Assembly: GCA_028870355.1 (NCBI GenBank)
Contig: JAGWPU010000060.1
Span: 1-40,289 of the forward strand
Direction of reading: 5' to 3'
Source: Gammaproteobacteria bacterium
Lineage (GTDB): Bacteria; Pseudomonadota; Gammaproteobacteria; Steroidobacterales; Steroidobacteraceae
DNA: 40,289 nucleotides
Each line of letters begins with the position of its first letter. Positions within the stretch are counted from its first letter, which is position 1. A model generated the notes under the pieces. It was not told the origin of the DNA. It did not search any database and saw only the letters and a list, made by a program, of their open reading frames with translations. This document shows, one piece after another, positions 8,296 through 17,200 of this stretch. The position numbers and the translations under genes are program-made.

Positions 8296-8755
8296 TCGCT
8301 CCGCCGTCCGTCTCGTCGAACCAACGTTCCAGAATCACGCAGGCCGCGGCGGCGTCGATGTCGCTCTTCGTCACGCGCCGACGGCGGGCTCCGGACTCGC
8401 GGGCGCCTCGCAGCCGCTCCGCGGCCGCCAGCGACGAATACCGCTCGTCCATCAGGTGCACCGGCAGTGCGAACCGTTCGGCCAGCTGCGTGGCGAACGC
8501 TCGCGACTCCTGCGCGAGCGCGCCTTCGGTGCCGTCGGCATTATACGGCAGGCCGACCACCACCGCCGCCGGGCGCCATTCCGCGAACCGCGCGTCCACC
8601 TCGCGCCAGGGCACGATGCCGTCGGGCAGCCTCAGCCCGCGCAACGGCGTCGCGGATCGACTGAGGGTGTCGCCGCAGGCGACGCCGATCCGGCGTCTGC
8701 CGTAATCGAACGCGAGGACGAGCCGCGGAATGCCGCGACTCGACCGCTCAGGCAT
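8276..8755 (-). CDS. ruvX: Putative pre-16S rRNA nuclease / Holliday junction resolvase homologue RuvX (YqgF)
   Basis: This is a 159-aa protein with an RNase H fold; E. coli YqgF is implicated in maturing the 5' end of 16S rRNA. The three acidic positions of the family are visible: Asp17 in AFDYGRRRIG, the Glu in MDERYSS, and the Asp in KSDIDAAAA. GLPYNADG is the typical central motif. Its start overlaps the yqgE stop by 8 bases and its end overlaps the pyrB start by 20 bases, so translational coupling through the run is likely. The order yqgE-ruvX is conserved across gammaproteobacteria, which supports the call. Confidence 0.94.
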   Translation of the reverse strand: MPERSSRGIPRLVLAFDYGRRRIGVACGDTLSRSATPLRGLRLPDGIVPWREVDARFAEWRPAAVVVGLPYNADGTEGALAQESRAFATQLAERFALPVHLMDERYSSLAAAERLRGARESGARRRRVTKSDIDAAAACVILERWFDETDGGANAISDR

Positions 8756-9311
8756 TGCCGCTCAGTGGACTGATCCGTGCGAGATCGACGCCGAGCAGTC
8801 GCGCCGCGGCTTCCCAGCGGGCCTCGTACGGCAGGTCGAAGAGGATGCCGCGGTCGACCGGCGCGTTCAGCCACGCATTCGCGCGGATCTCGTCCTCCAG
8901 CTGACCGCCGTCCCAGCCGGCGTAGCCGAGGGCGACGACCGCGTCGCCCGGTCCATCGCCGCGCGCGATCGCGACGAGGATGTCCCGCGAGGTCGTCACG
9001 TGCAACCGATCCGAGACCCGCAGCGTCGAGTCCCACTCGCCCCCGGCGGTGTGCACGACGAAGCCGCGATCGGTCTGCATCGGCCCGCCGCGCAGGACCT
9101 GACGCTCGGTCACCGGTCCCGTCGGGATCTCGATCTCCAGTTGCTCGAAGATCTCGCCGAGGCGCATCGGCAGCGGCTTGTTCACGATCAGCGCGAGCGC
9201 GCCTCGAGGACCGTGATCGCAGACCAGCGCGACGCTCTGCGCGAAGTTCGGATCGCTCATCGCCGGCATCGCGATCAGCAGCTGGTTCGTCAGATAGCCG
9301 GAGTCGCTCAT
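8748..9311 (-). CDS. yqgE: YqgE/AlgH family protein
   Basis: This is a 187-aa cytoplasmic protein of the UPF0301 (YqgE/AlgH) family. It begins with LTNQLLIAMPAMSDPNFAQSV and contains FEQLEIEIPTGP, LRGGPMQTDRGFVVH and GYAGWDGGQLEDEI, all hallmarks of the family. Biochemical function is unsettled; algH mutants in Pseudomonas affect alginate and other traits. The ATG at 9311 begins the conserved block and gives the usual family length of about 187-189 aa; the open frame continues 68 codons upstream into tonB but that part is low-complexity Arg/Pro sequence. It lies 10 bases downstream of the tonB stop, inside the gshB-to-pyrB operon. The Shine-Dalgarno is weak, consistent with coupling. Confidence 0.94.
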   Translation of the reverse strand: MSDSGYLTNQLLIAMPAMSDPNFAQSVALVCDHGPRGALALIVNKPLPMRLGEIFEQLEIEIPTGPVTERQVLRGGPMQTDRGFVVHTAGGEWDSTLRVSDRLHVTTSRDILVAIARGDGPGDAVVALGYAGWDGGQLEDEIRANAWLNAPVDRGILFDLPYEARWEAAARLLGVDLARISPLSGNA

Positions 9312-9321
9312 CACCGACCCA

Positions 9322-10272
9322 TCATCGCGCACCGGGCGGGCGATGGCGAGTCCCCTGGGGGGCGGCCGGCGGCGCGGTGTAGACGCGCGAGCCGGCCGGT
9401 GTGCCGTCGAGAAATTCCCAGGCATAGGTGATCCGAATCGCGTCGTGCGTCGCCGCCAACGCGCGCGGAAACGCCGCGAACGGGGTTGCGAGCTGCAGGA
9501 TCCGGATCGCCGCATCGTCGATCGCCGGGTTGCCGCTGCTGCGACGGATGCGCACGGCCGCCAGGCGTCCGTTCGCGTCGATCGTCGCCTGGATCAACGG
9601 CGTCCCCGTGCGGCCGGCGAGCCGTGCGGCCCGCGGGAAGTTCCGGGTGCCGATGCGTTCGACGTGGCGCCGCCACGCGTCGAGGTAGGCGGCGACGTCG
9701 ATCGCGCGGGTATCGGCGGCGATCCACAGGGATCGGCGCGCCTTGCCGCGGAGCCGCAATTCGACCCCGTCCGCATTCGCTTCCATCCGCAGATCGGGGC
9801 GGTTCTCGAGGCGGATCGGCAGTGCCGCGGCCGACGCAAGCGGTTGCGACGGCCGTTGATACACGATCCGGGTCGCTCGCGCGGTGGTCGTGATCACCGC
9901 GTCGTCCGAATCGCCGCTCTGCGGCAGGGCCGGATAGCTCAGCGCTTGACCGCCGGCGATCCCGGGGTGGTCGATCGGTGCCGGCGAGGACTTGGGGATT
10001 CGGGCGCGTTCGTGGGCGAGCGTGTTGCCCGCGCCGCGCTGGCTGCGCTGCGCGAGGTACGCCGCTCGCGGATTGCGCGCGACGGCCGGCGCCTGGTCGC
10101 TCACCAGGATCACCTGCATTCCCCGCCCGCGGTGCTGGCGGGCCGCGAATTTCGGTGCGCCGAAGCCGACCCCGAGAATGAGGATGCCGTGCAGCAAGGC
10201 CGCCAGGAACAGCGTGGTCAGCAGACGATCCTGCGCCGGCGGCAGCCCGGCCCCGAGCAGCTCCGCGGTCAC
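9322..10272 (-). CDS. tonB: TonB-like energy transducer
   Basis: This is a 316-aa periplasm-spanning protein that should transmit proton-motive energy from ExbB-ExbD to outer-membrane receptors. One transmembrane segment lies near the N-terminus (LLTTLFLAALLHGILILGVG), followed by a long linker of low conservation. The C-terminal TonB domain contains GTRNFPRAAR, TPLIQATIDANGRLAAVRI and SSGNPAIDDAAIRIL, the usual TonB beta-strand pattern. The GTG start overlaps the gshB stop in a GTGA arrangement, so start choice is supported. The same position (gshB, tonB-like, yqgE) is occupied by a tonB gene in Pseudomonas. The linker is only moderately Pro-rich compared with E. coli TonB. No exbB/exbD lies in the window. 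Confidence 0.9.
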   Translation of the reverse strand: MTAELLGAGLPPAQDRLLTTLFLAALLHGILILGVGFGAPKFAARQHRGRGMQVILVSDQAPAVARNPRAAYLAQRSQRGAGNTLAHERARIPKSSPAPIDHPGIAGGQALSYPALPQSGDSDDAVITTTARATRIVYQRPSQPLASAAALPIRLENRPDLRMEANADGVELRLRGKARRSLWIAADTRAIDVAAYLDAWRRHVERIGTRNFPRAARLAGRTGTPLIQATIDANGRLAAVRIRRSSGNPAIDDAAIRILQLATPFAAFPRALAATHDAIRITYAWEFLDGTPAGSRVYTAPPAAPQGTRHRPPGAR

Positions 10273-11231
10273 GCGCGTCCCAGTCGCTTCGATATCGCGC
10301 TCATCAGCAAGCCGCCGATGTCGAGGTCGTGTTTCTTGTCGAGCTCGCGGATTCCCGTCGGGCTGGTCACGTTGATCTCGGTCACGTAGTCGCCGATCAC
10401 GTCCAGGCCGACGAAGACCATGCCCGCATCGCGCAATGCCGGGCCGATGCGCTCGCACAGCCAGCGATCGCGATCGGTGAGCGGGCGGCTCTCGGCGCGT
10501 GCGCCCGCCGCGAGATTCCCGCGATGGTCGCTCTCGCTCGGCACGCGTTTCAGCGCGAACGGGACCGGCACGCCGTCGACCAGGATGATCCGGCAATCCC
10601 CGGCGGTCGCGATCTGCGGCAGGTACCGTTGCGCGATCGCGTACCGGCTTCCGTAGTCGGTCAAGGTCTCGAACACCACGTTGCGGTTCTTGTCGCCTTC
10701 CTCGAGCACGAAGATCGATCGCCCGCCCATTCCGTGCAGGGGCTTGCACACCACCTTGCGGTGCTCGTGCAGGAACTGGGCCATGTCCCCCATGTCGCGC
10801 GTGATCAGGGTGGGTGCACAGCACTCCGGGAACCAGGCGGTGTAGACCTTCTCGTTCATGTCGCGCAGGCCGCGCGGGTCGTTCACCACCAGGGCCCCCT
10901 GGTCGCGAGCCCGGTCGAGAATGTAGGTCGTGTACACGTACTCGGTATCGAACGGCGGATCCTTGCGCATCAGGATCGCGTTGCAATCGCCCAGTCGCCG
11001 CATCGCGGCAGGACCGAGCTCGAACCAGCTCCGGGGGTCGTCGCGGACCTGCAAAGGCGCCAACCGGCCCCAGGCGACGCCGTCGCGCAGTCCGACGTCC
11101 TTCTGCTCGGCGTACAGCAGGGTGAACCCGGATCGCTGGGCGGCCAGCAGCATCGCGAGCGTGCTGTCCTTCGCCGGCTTGATCGACCCGATCGGGTCCA
11201 TCACGACGAGGAGGCGTGTTTCGGTCGGCAT
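10269..11231 (-). CDS. gshB: Glutathione synthetase
   Basis: GshB ligates gamma-glutamylcysteine and glycine with ATP to make glutathione, in the cytosol. At 320 aa it matches the prokaryotic ATP-grasp GshB length. Recognisable are MDPIGSIKPAKDST at the N-terminus, MRKDPPFDTEYVYTTY, the ATP-grasp segment VVCKPLHGMGGRSIF, and VGLDVIGDYVTEINVTSPTG near the C-terminus with metal-binding Asp/Glu/Asn. A GGAGAGGA ribosome-binding site precedes the ATG at 11231. It heads the operon that ends with pyrB and is divergent from pilG, an arrangement shared with Pseudomonas. Confidence 0.97.
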   Translation of the reverse strand: MPTETRLLVVMDPIGSIKPAKDSTLAMLLAAQRSGFTLLYAEQKDVGLRDGVAWGRLAPLQVRDDPRSWFELGPAAMRRLGDCNAILMRKDPPFDTEYVYTTYILDRARDQGALVVNDPRGLRDMNEKVYTAWFPECCAPTLITRDMGDMAQFLHEHRKVVCKPLHGMGGRSIFVLEEGDKNRNVVFETLTDYGSRYAIAQRYLPQIATAGDCRIILVDGVPVPFALKRVPSESDHRGNLAAGARAESRPLTDRDRWLCERIGPALRDAGMVFVGLDVIGDYVTEINVTSPTGIRELDKKHDLDIGGLLMSAISKRLGRA

Positions 11232-11482
11232 CAGGGTCCTCTCCGCGGCACTCGGGCGCGCCTGCGCGCCCGCAGTCTAGCGCAAGCCCCGGACGGCCGG
11301 CGCCAGTTCCGGAAACTGTGAACCAGTCCGCCGTCGTTTCGCTCCGCATGGCCCGAAATGTGAGCTGGACGGCGTGGCCGGGGTCGGCCGGATATGTTAA
11401 AAAGTTCCCAATTTCCTGGAAACGACGCGCGCCCGCTCGGGGGACTTGGCCTAGACGGCACCGACAGGTTTCGAAGGACAGC
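11232..11482. promoter_or_regulatory. Divergent gshB / pilG intergenic region with an imperfect inverted repeat
   Basis: These 251 bases separate two divergent operons and should hold both promoters. The part nearest pilG has an AT-rich patch (11391-11416), unusual in this genome, with a TATGTT -10-like hexamer at 11393-11398 but no convincing -35. An inverted repeat follows: GTTCCCA at 11404-11410 and TGGAAAC at 11417-11423, seven-base arms with one mismatch and a six-base spacer. It could be an operator for the Pil-Chp operon; no specific regulator can be named. Confidence 0.4.
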
Positions 11483-11878
11483 ATGAGCGCCACCGAAAAA
11501 ACCAAATTGACCGGCCTGAAGGTGCTGGTCATCGACGACAGCAAGACGATCCGCCGGACCGCCGAGACGCTGCTCAGCAAGGAAGGCTGCGAAGTGTTCA
11601 CCGCGATCGACGGCTTCGACGCGTTGTCGAAGATCGCCGACCACCAGCCGGACATCGTGTTCGTCGACATCATGATGCCGCGGCTCGACGGCTACCAGAC
11701 GTGCTCGCTGATCAAGCACAACAAGGTGTTCCGGCAGATACCGGTGATCATGCTCTCCAGCAAGGACGGATTGTTCGACCGCGCGCGGGGACGGATCGTC
11801 GGGTCGGAGCACTACCTGACCAAACCTTTCACGAAGGACGAGTTGCTCGGCGCGATCGAGGCGCACGTGGGCAAGTGA
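11483..11878 (+). CDS. pilG: Twitching motility response regulator PilG
   Basis: PilG is a stand-alone CheY-like receiver of the Pil-Chp system; in Pseudomonas it is phosphorylated by ChpA and promotes pilus extension and cAMP synthesis. The 131-aa protein is a single receiver domain: acidic pocket VLVIDDSKT, phospho-acceptor Asp in IVFVDIMMPRLDG, the switch Ser pair in VIMLSSKDG, and the invariant Lys in YLTKPFTKDE. The phrase HYLTKPFTKDELL and the preceding FDRARGRIVGS are characteristic of PilG. The ATG at 11483 follows a GAAGGA ribosome-binding site. It is the first gene of the pilGHIJ-chpA-chpC cluster. Confidence 0.95.
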   Translation: MSATEKTKLTGLKVLVIDDSKTIRRTAETLLSKEGCEVFTAIDGFDALSKIADHQPDIVFVDIMMPRLDGYQTCSLIKHNKVFRQIPVIMLSSKDGLFDRARGRIVGSEHYLTKPFTKDELLGAIEAHVGK

Positions 11879-11892
11879 CGGAGAATTCAGCG

Positions 11893-12258
11893 ATGGCATT
11901 GATCCTGATCGTCGACGATTCACCCACCGAAGTGTTCGTGATGCAGAAAGCGCTCGAGAAGCACGGGTTTCAAACCGCCGCGGCCGAGAACGGGGCGGAG
12001 GGCATCCGCAAGGCGAAGGCGATGAAGCCCGACCTGATCTTCATGGACATCGTGATGCCCGGTGTGAACGGCTATCAGGCGACGCGCACGCTCGCGAACG
12101 ACCCCGAGACGAGGCTGATCCCGATCATCATGGTCACGACCAAGGGCCAGGAGACCGATCGCGTCTGGGGGCTTCGGCAGGGCGCCGTCGACTACCTGGT
12201 GAAGCCCGTGTCGGTGCAAACCCTGGTCCAGAAGGCGCAAGCGGCGCTCGCGGTATGA
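11893..12258 (+). CDS. pilH: Twitching motility response regulator PilH
   Basis: PilH is the second CheY-like receiver of the Pil-Chp system, thought to act as a phosphate sink and to promote retraction in Pseudomonas. The 121-aa protein has the acidic pair in ILIVDDSPTE, the phospho-acceptor Asp in LIFMDIVMPGVNG, the switch Thr in IIMVTTKGQETD and Lys in YLVKPVSVQTL. KGQETDRVWGLRQGA is the PilH signature. The start ATG has GGAG nine bases upstream, and only 14 bases separate it from pilG. The last bases overlap the pilI start (ATGA). Confidence 0.95.
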   Translation: MALILIVDDSPTEVFVMQKALEKHGFQTAAAENGAEGIRKAKAMKPDLIFMDIVMPGVNGYQATRTLANDPETRLIPIIMVTTKGQETDRVWGLRQGAVDYLVKPVSVQTLVQKAQAALAV

Positions 12259-12833
12259 GCGTGGCCGACGGAGTCGCCGGCGCCGGCCTTCGCGACCTCC
12301 GAGATCGCCCGTTCGAGCTGCTGCGCGAACTCGAGAGGCGCAGTCGCACGAAGAACGAGGGGATCGCCGCGGACGCCTCGGTCGGCCGCGAATGGGTCGG
12401 CGTCGCGTTCCGGATCGGGGGGGAGACGTTCTTGATCGCCCGGGAGGAGACGCGCGAGGTCCTCGGATACCCGCCGTCGGTGACCCGGGTCCCCGGCGCG
12501 AAGTCGTGGATCAAGGGGCTCGCCAACGTTCGCGGTCAACTGTTGCCGCTGATCGATCTGCGACAGTTCCTCGGCAGCGGCGCGACCGCGATCGGGCGCA
12601 ATACCCGGATCGTCGTCGTGAACCATCGCGAGATCCCGGCGGGTCTGGTCGTCGACGAGGTGCACGGGTTCCGGCGCTTCGCCGAAGGTGAATTCAGCGC
12701 CGAACCGCCACCGACGGTGATCCGCTGCGACAGCTACCTTGCGGGCGCGTTCCGGCGCGGCGGCGAGTTGTGGCCGGTCTTGAGCATGAAGAGTCTCCTG
12801 GAGAGCGCGAGTTTCCTGCAGGCGGCGAGCTGA
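12255..12833 (+). CDS. pilI: CheW-like coupling protein PilI
   Basis: PilI couples the receptor PilJ to the kinase ChpA, as CheW does in chemotaxis. The 192-aa protein is a single CheW domain after an N-terminal extension of about 40 residues. Typical elements are WVGVAFRIGGETFLIARE, VPGAKSWIKGLANVRGQLLPLIDL, and VVVNHREIPAGLVVDEVHGF. The ATG overlaps the pilH stop by four bases, indicating translational coupling, and pilJ begins 17 bases after its end. The position between pilH and pilJ distinguishes it from the other CheW-like gene, chpC, after chpA. Confidence 0.93.
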   Translation: MSVADGVAGAGLRDLRDRPFELLRELERRSRTKNEGIAADASVGREWVGVAFRIGGETFLIAREETREVLGYPPSVTRVPGAKSWIKGLANVRGQLLPLIDLRQFLGSGATAIGRNTRIVVVNHREIPAGLVVDEVHGFRRFAEGEFSAEPPPTVIRCDSYLAGAFRRGGELWPVLSMKSLLESASFLQAAS

Positions 12834-12850
12834 GCGTCCTCGGAGGCGCA

Positions 12851-14242
12851 ATGAACGGACAGAATGAAGCCAATCGATGGGCGCTGATCGCGCCGGTGCT
12901 GGCCGGAGTGGCCGCGCTCGGGGTGCTCGTCGCCGGGGCGGTGACGGTCGCCGGGGACGCGGCGTTCGGGGTCCGGCAGGTCGCCGTGCTCGCCGCGCTC
13001 GCGGTCGCGCTCGGCTGCCTTGCCGTACTCGTGTGGGTATACCGCAAGGCGGTCGATCGACGCCGCGAGGCGGAGATGCGCGCGCGCGAGAACGACCGCA
13101 ACCAGGAAGCGATCATGCGGCTGCTCGACGAACTGTCGAACCTCGCCGACGGCGACCTCACGGTCCAGGCGACGGTGACCGAGGACATCACCGGCGCGAT
13201 CGCCGATTCGATCAACTATGCGATCGAAGCCCTGCGCGAGCTCGTGACGACGATCAATGCGGGCGCGATCCAGCTCGACGGAGCGACCAAGCAGGCGCAG
13301 GCGGCCGTCGCGCACATGGCGAAGGCGAGCGCCGCGCAGTCACGGCAGATCTCGGCCGCGAGCGAATCGGTCGCGGAGATGGCGTCGTCGATCGAGGAGG
13401 TGTCGGGGAATGCAGAGCGATGCTCGGACGTCGCCCGGCACTCGGTCGACATCGCGCACAAGGGCGGGGACGCCGTGCGTCGCACGATCGACGGCATGAA
13501 CGCAATCCGCGAGACGATCCAGGAGACGAGCAAGCGGATCAAGCGGCTCGGCGAGAGTTCCCAGGAGATCGGCAACATCGTCGAGCTCATCAACGACATT
13601 GCCGAACAGACCAACATCCTCGCGCTCAACGCGTCCATCCAGGCATCGATGGCGGGCGAGGCGGGTCGTGGCTTCGCGGTCGTTGCGGACGAAGTGCAGC
13701 GGCTCGCGGAACGCGCGGCGAATGCGACCAAGCAGATCGAGGTGCTGGTGCGCACGATCCAGACCGACACCAACGAGGCGGTGGTGTCGATGGAGCGCAG
13801 CACGACCGACGTGGTCGGCGGTGCGCTGCTCGCCGAGAACGCCGGCGCGGCACTCGAGGAAATCGAACAGGTGTCGAACCAGATCGCGAGCCTCGTGCAG
13901 AACATCTCCGCGAGCGCGCGACAGCAGGCCGCCGCATCGGGGAACATCTCCAAGAACATGCAGGTGCTTCGGGAGATTTCGAGCCAGACCGCCGAGGGGT
14001 CCTCCACGACCTCCGCGTCGGTGTCGAAGCTCGCGGCGCTCGCGGCGCAATTGCGCAAGTCGGTCGCCGGCTTCCGCCTGGCCGATGCGGGTGCGACGAC
14101 GGTCGTTGGATCGACGTCGTCGCGGCTGCCGGCGCTGAACGAGCCGGTGGGGACGACGGCTGACGTTCGATCCGCCGGCGTGAGCGCGGCGCCGATCGAG
14201 GAAGCCGGTCGGGTCCGCAAGGCCAGCGGGTTCGGCACCTGA
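12851..14242 (+). CDS. pilJ: Methyl-accepting chemotaxis protein PilJ with minimal periplasmic part
   Basis: PilJ is the receptor of the Pil-Chp system, at the cell pole in Pseudomonas. This one has 463 aa, against about 680 in Pseudomonas. Two transmembrane segments (about 10-32 and 42-64) are separated by only nine or so residues, so the periplasmic PilJ sensor domains are missing. A HAMP-like region with the PilJ-typical LADGDLTVQATVTED follows at about 95-140, then a long coiled-coil signalling domain with the hairpin-tip region EQTNILALNASIQASMAGEA at about 252-271 and GRGFAVVADEVQRLAER. The cytoplasmic half is thus intact. GGAGG precedes the ATG at 12851 and fixes the start; an earlier in-frame start would lie inside pilI. 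pilK does not follow. Confidence 0.92.
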   Translation: MNGQNEANRWALIAPVLAGVAALGVLVAGAVTVAGDAAFGVRQVAVLAALAVALGCLAVLVWVYRKAVDRRREAEMRARENDRNQEAIMRLLDELSNLADGDLTVQATVTEDITGAIADSINYAIEALRELVTTINAGAIQLDGATKQAQAAVAHMAKASAAQSRQISAASESVAEMASSIEEVSGNAERCSDVARHSVDIAHKGGDAVRRTIDGMNAIRETIQETSKRIKRLGESSQEIGNIVELINDIAEQTNILALNASIQASMAGEAGRGFAVVADEVQRLAERAANATKQIEVLVRTIQTDTNEAVVSMERSTTDVVGGALLAENAGAALEEIEQVSNQIASLVQNISASARQQAAASGNISKNMQVLREISSQTAEGSSTTSASVSKLAALAAQLRKSVAGFRLADAGATTVVGSTSSRLPALNEPVGTTADVRSAGVSAAPIEEAGRVRKASGFGT

Positions 14243-14265
14243 GCGGCGCGCATCCGGACGCACCG

Positions 14266-17200
14266 ATGACCGACATCAGTTCCCAGACGCTGCACGTCGT
14301 CGCCAAGGAACTCGCGACCACGCTCGGCGACGCGCGAGCGGCCCTGGAAGCCTACGCCGAGCGTCCCGATCATCGTGAGTCGCTGGAGACCTGCGCGGAG
14401 CAACTGCACGTCGCACACGGCGTGCTGCGCGTGGTCGAGGTTCACGGGGCTGCGCTGCTCGCGGAAGAGATGGAGCACGTCGCGCGCTACCTGCTGGAGG
14501 TCACCGACGACGAGAAGCGGCGGATCGAAGGACTCGATGCGCTGATGCGCGCGATGGTGCAGTTGCCGACCTATCTCGAGCGGGTCCTCTCCGGCGGCCG
14601 CGACCTCGCATTGATCCTGCTGCCGCTGCTGAACGACCTGCGTTCGGTGCGGGGCAGCCCGTTGCTGTCCGAAGGGACCCTGCTGCTTCTCAACCTGAAG
14701 TCCGATCAGATTCCCCGGACGCAGCGCGATGCCGAGGGCCAGGCCGCGGTCGCGTTGTGGGCACGTCGCCTGAGGCCGCGGTTCCAGGTGGGTCTCCTCG
14801 GGTTGATCCGCGGCGAGCGCACGGAGCAGAACCTGGAGATCATGGCGAAGGTCGCGGAGAAGCTCGAACAGGTCGCGACCACGCAACCGGTCTTCCAGTT
14901 CTGGTGGGTCACCGGCGCCGTGCTCGAAGCCTTGCAGGCGAACGGGCTCGAAGCGAGCGCGACCTTGAAGCGGCTCCTCGGTCAGGCGGATCGGCAGATC
15001 AAGGTGCTCTACGATCTCGGCGAAGAGCGCTATTGCGACAACCCGCCGGTCGAGCTGCTGAACAATCTCCTGTACTACGTCGCGCGTTCGTCCGCCGGCG
15101 GCGGGCGGGTCGGCGCGGTCCGTGCGTCGTTCAAGCTCGGCGATCTGTTGCCGGTCGACGATGCGATCGAGCAGGAGCGCGCGAACTTGTCCGCGCCGAG
15201 CGTCAAGCTCATGCGCACGGTCGGCGCCGCGATCAAGGAGGATCTGGCGAAGGTCAAGGACGTGCTCGACATCTTCGTTCGCCGCGGCGGAGGCCGCGTC
15301 GAGGAGCTCGCTCCGCAACTCGAGCTGCTGAAGAAGATCAGCGACACGCTCGGCGTCCTCGGCCTCGGCGAACTGCGACAGCGCGTACGCCGGGAAACCG
15401 CCGATTTGGGCGCGCTGCTCGCGTCCGGGGCGCCACCACCGGAGGAGGCGCTGCTCAAGGTCGCGAGCGTGCTGCTGTCGGTCGAGGACAGTCTCGACGA
15501 CCAGCTGGTGCGGTTGATCCTGCCGTCGACCGCCGCACCGCCTGCGAACGAGTCCGACGATCTGGACTTCCGGCTCGTGAGCGAAGCGGTGCTTCGGGAG
15601 TGCAGCGTCAATCTCGCGCGGATCAAGGAAGCGATCTCGATCGCGGTCCAGAAGACCGGCGACTCCTCTCCCCAGGGGCTCGACAACGTCCCGCAGCTGC
15701 TGCGCGGGATCACCGCCGGTCTGCTGATGCTCGGCAAGACGCGCGCCGCGGAGTTGATGGACGCACTTGCGGTGCACGTCCGCGCGCTCGTCGAGCCCGG
15801 AGCGATCCCGCCCGAGCCGCTGCGCCTCGAACGCATCGCCGATGCGATCGTGAGCATCGAATACTACATGGAGACGATCCAGAGCGGCCGGAACGATCCG
15901 TGGTACATGCTCGACAACGCCGAAGCCTGCGTGAAGGCGCTCGCCGAGGACTTCGCGACGCGGTTGGCGGTCGAGCCGGCCGGTCCGCCGGTCGCCGCCG
16001 AAGCGACGGCGACCGTGAAGCTCGAGGCCCGCGATACGATGGTGCTCACGGTGACGCCCAGCACGCCGCCGCCGTCCGGGCTCGATGCGACGCTCGATCC
16101 GCAGCTCCTCGAGCTGTTCATCGAGGAAGCCAGGGACGAGGTGGCGGCGATTGCCCGACGGTTCCCGCTCTGGGAACAGAATCCGATGGACGGCGACTCG
16201 CTGACCGCGATGCGGCGCAGCTTCCATACGCTCAAAGGCAGCGGACGGATGGTCGGCGCCCGCGTGATCGGCGATCTCGCCTGGTCGATCGAGAATCTGT
16301 TGAACCGCCTGATCGACAAGACGCTCACGCGCACGCCGGCGATCCTGTCGGTCGTTCGCGCCGCGATCGACGCGCTCCCGCAGGTGATCGAACAACTCGA
16401 AACCGGTCGACCGACGCGCGTCTCGGTGGACGAGCTCATGGCCCGTGCGCATGCGTCGGTCGATGCGCGCGATGCGGCCGAGGTGCCTGCGGACACGCGG
16501 ACCGACGCGGCGGCATCGGAGGAGATCGCGAGGACAACCGGCGCAGCGGAGGAAGGCGTCGCGGCCGACGAGCCGACCGAGGCGCAGGAGCCCGCGGCTG
16601 CCCCATCGGCGCCCGCGACGATGGACCCGATGCTCCACGACATCTTCAGCAAGGAGGCCGAGACCCATCTCGCGGCGATACGTCGCTATCTGCAGACGGA
16701 GCGCGGACGCCTCGCGCCGCACGATCTTCCGGAGACCATCTATCGGGCGGTTCACACCCTGTGCGGCAGCTCGAAAATGGCCGAGGCCCGCCACGGCATC
16801 CGCGTCACGGAGCCGCTGAATCACTATCTGCGCAAGGCCTACGACAGCGGTCTCGGGCTACCGGAGGCCGCGCTCGGGGTGCTCGAGGACGCGGTGGCCG
16901 CGATCGAGAACGTCGTCGCGCACATCGACGAATCGACGGTGTTCTTCGCCGAGCAACCCATGCTGCTCGAGCGAATCCGCGCGCTCGACGCCGAACTCGA
17001 CGTCGAACTCGCGCGCGCCGCCGAGGATGTCGAGGCCTCGCAGGTACTGCCGTCCGAGGTCGCCGCGACGATCAGCAGCGCGCAATTCGCGGCGCCGGAA
17101 CCCGTCCCGCCGTCCGAGCCGGTGCTCGAGCCCGCGCTGCCGGCCGAGTCCGCGCCGTCGCCGGCGCCGCGGAACGACGCCGCGACGCCGCCGGACGGCT

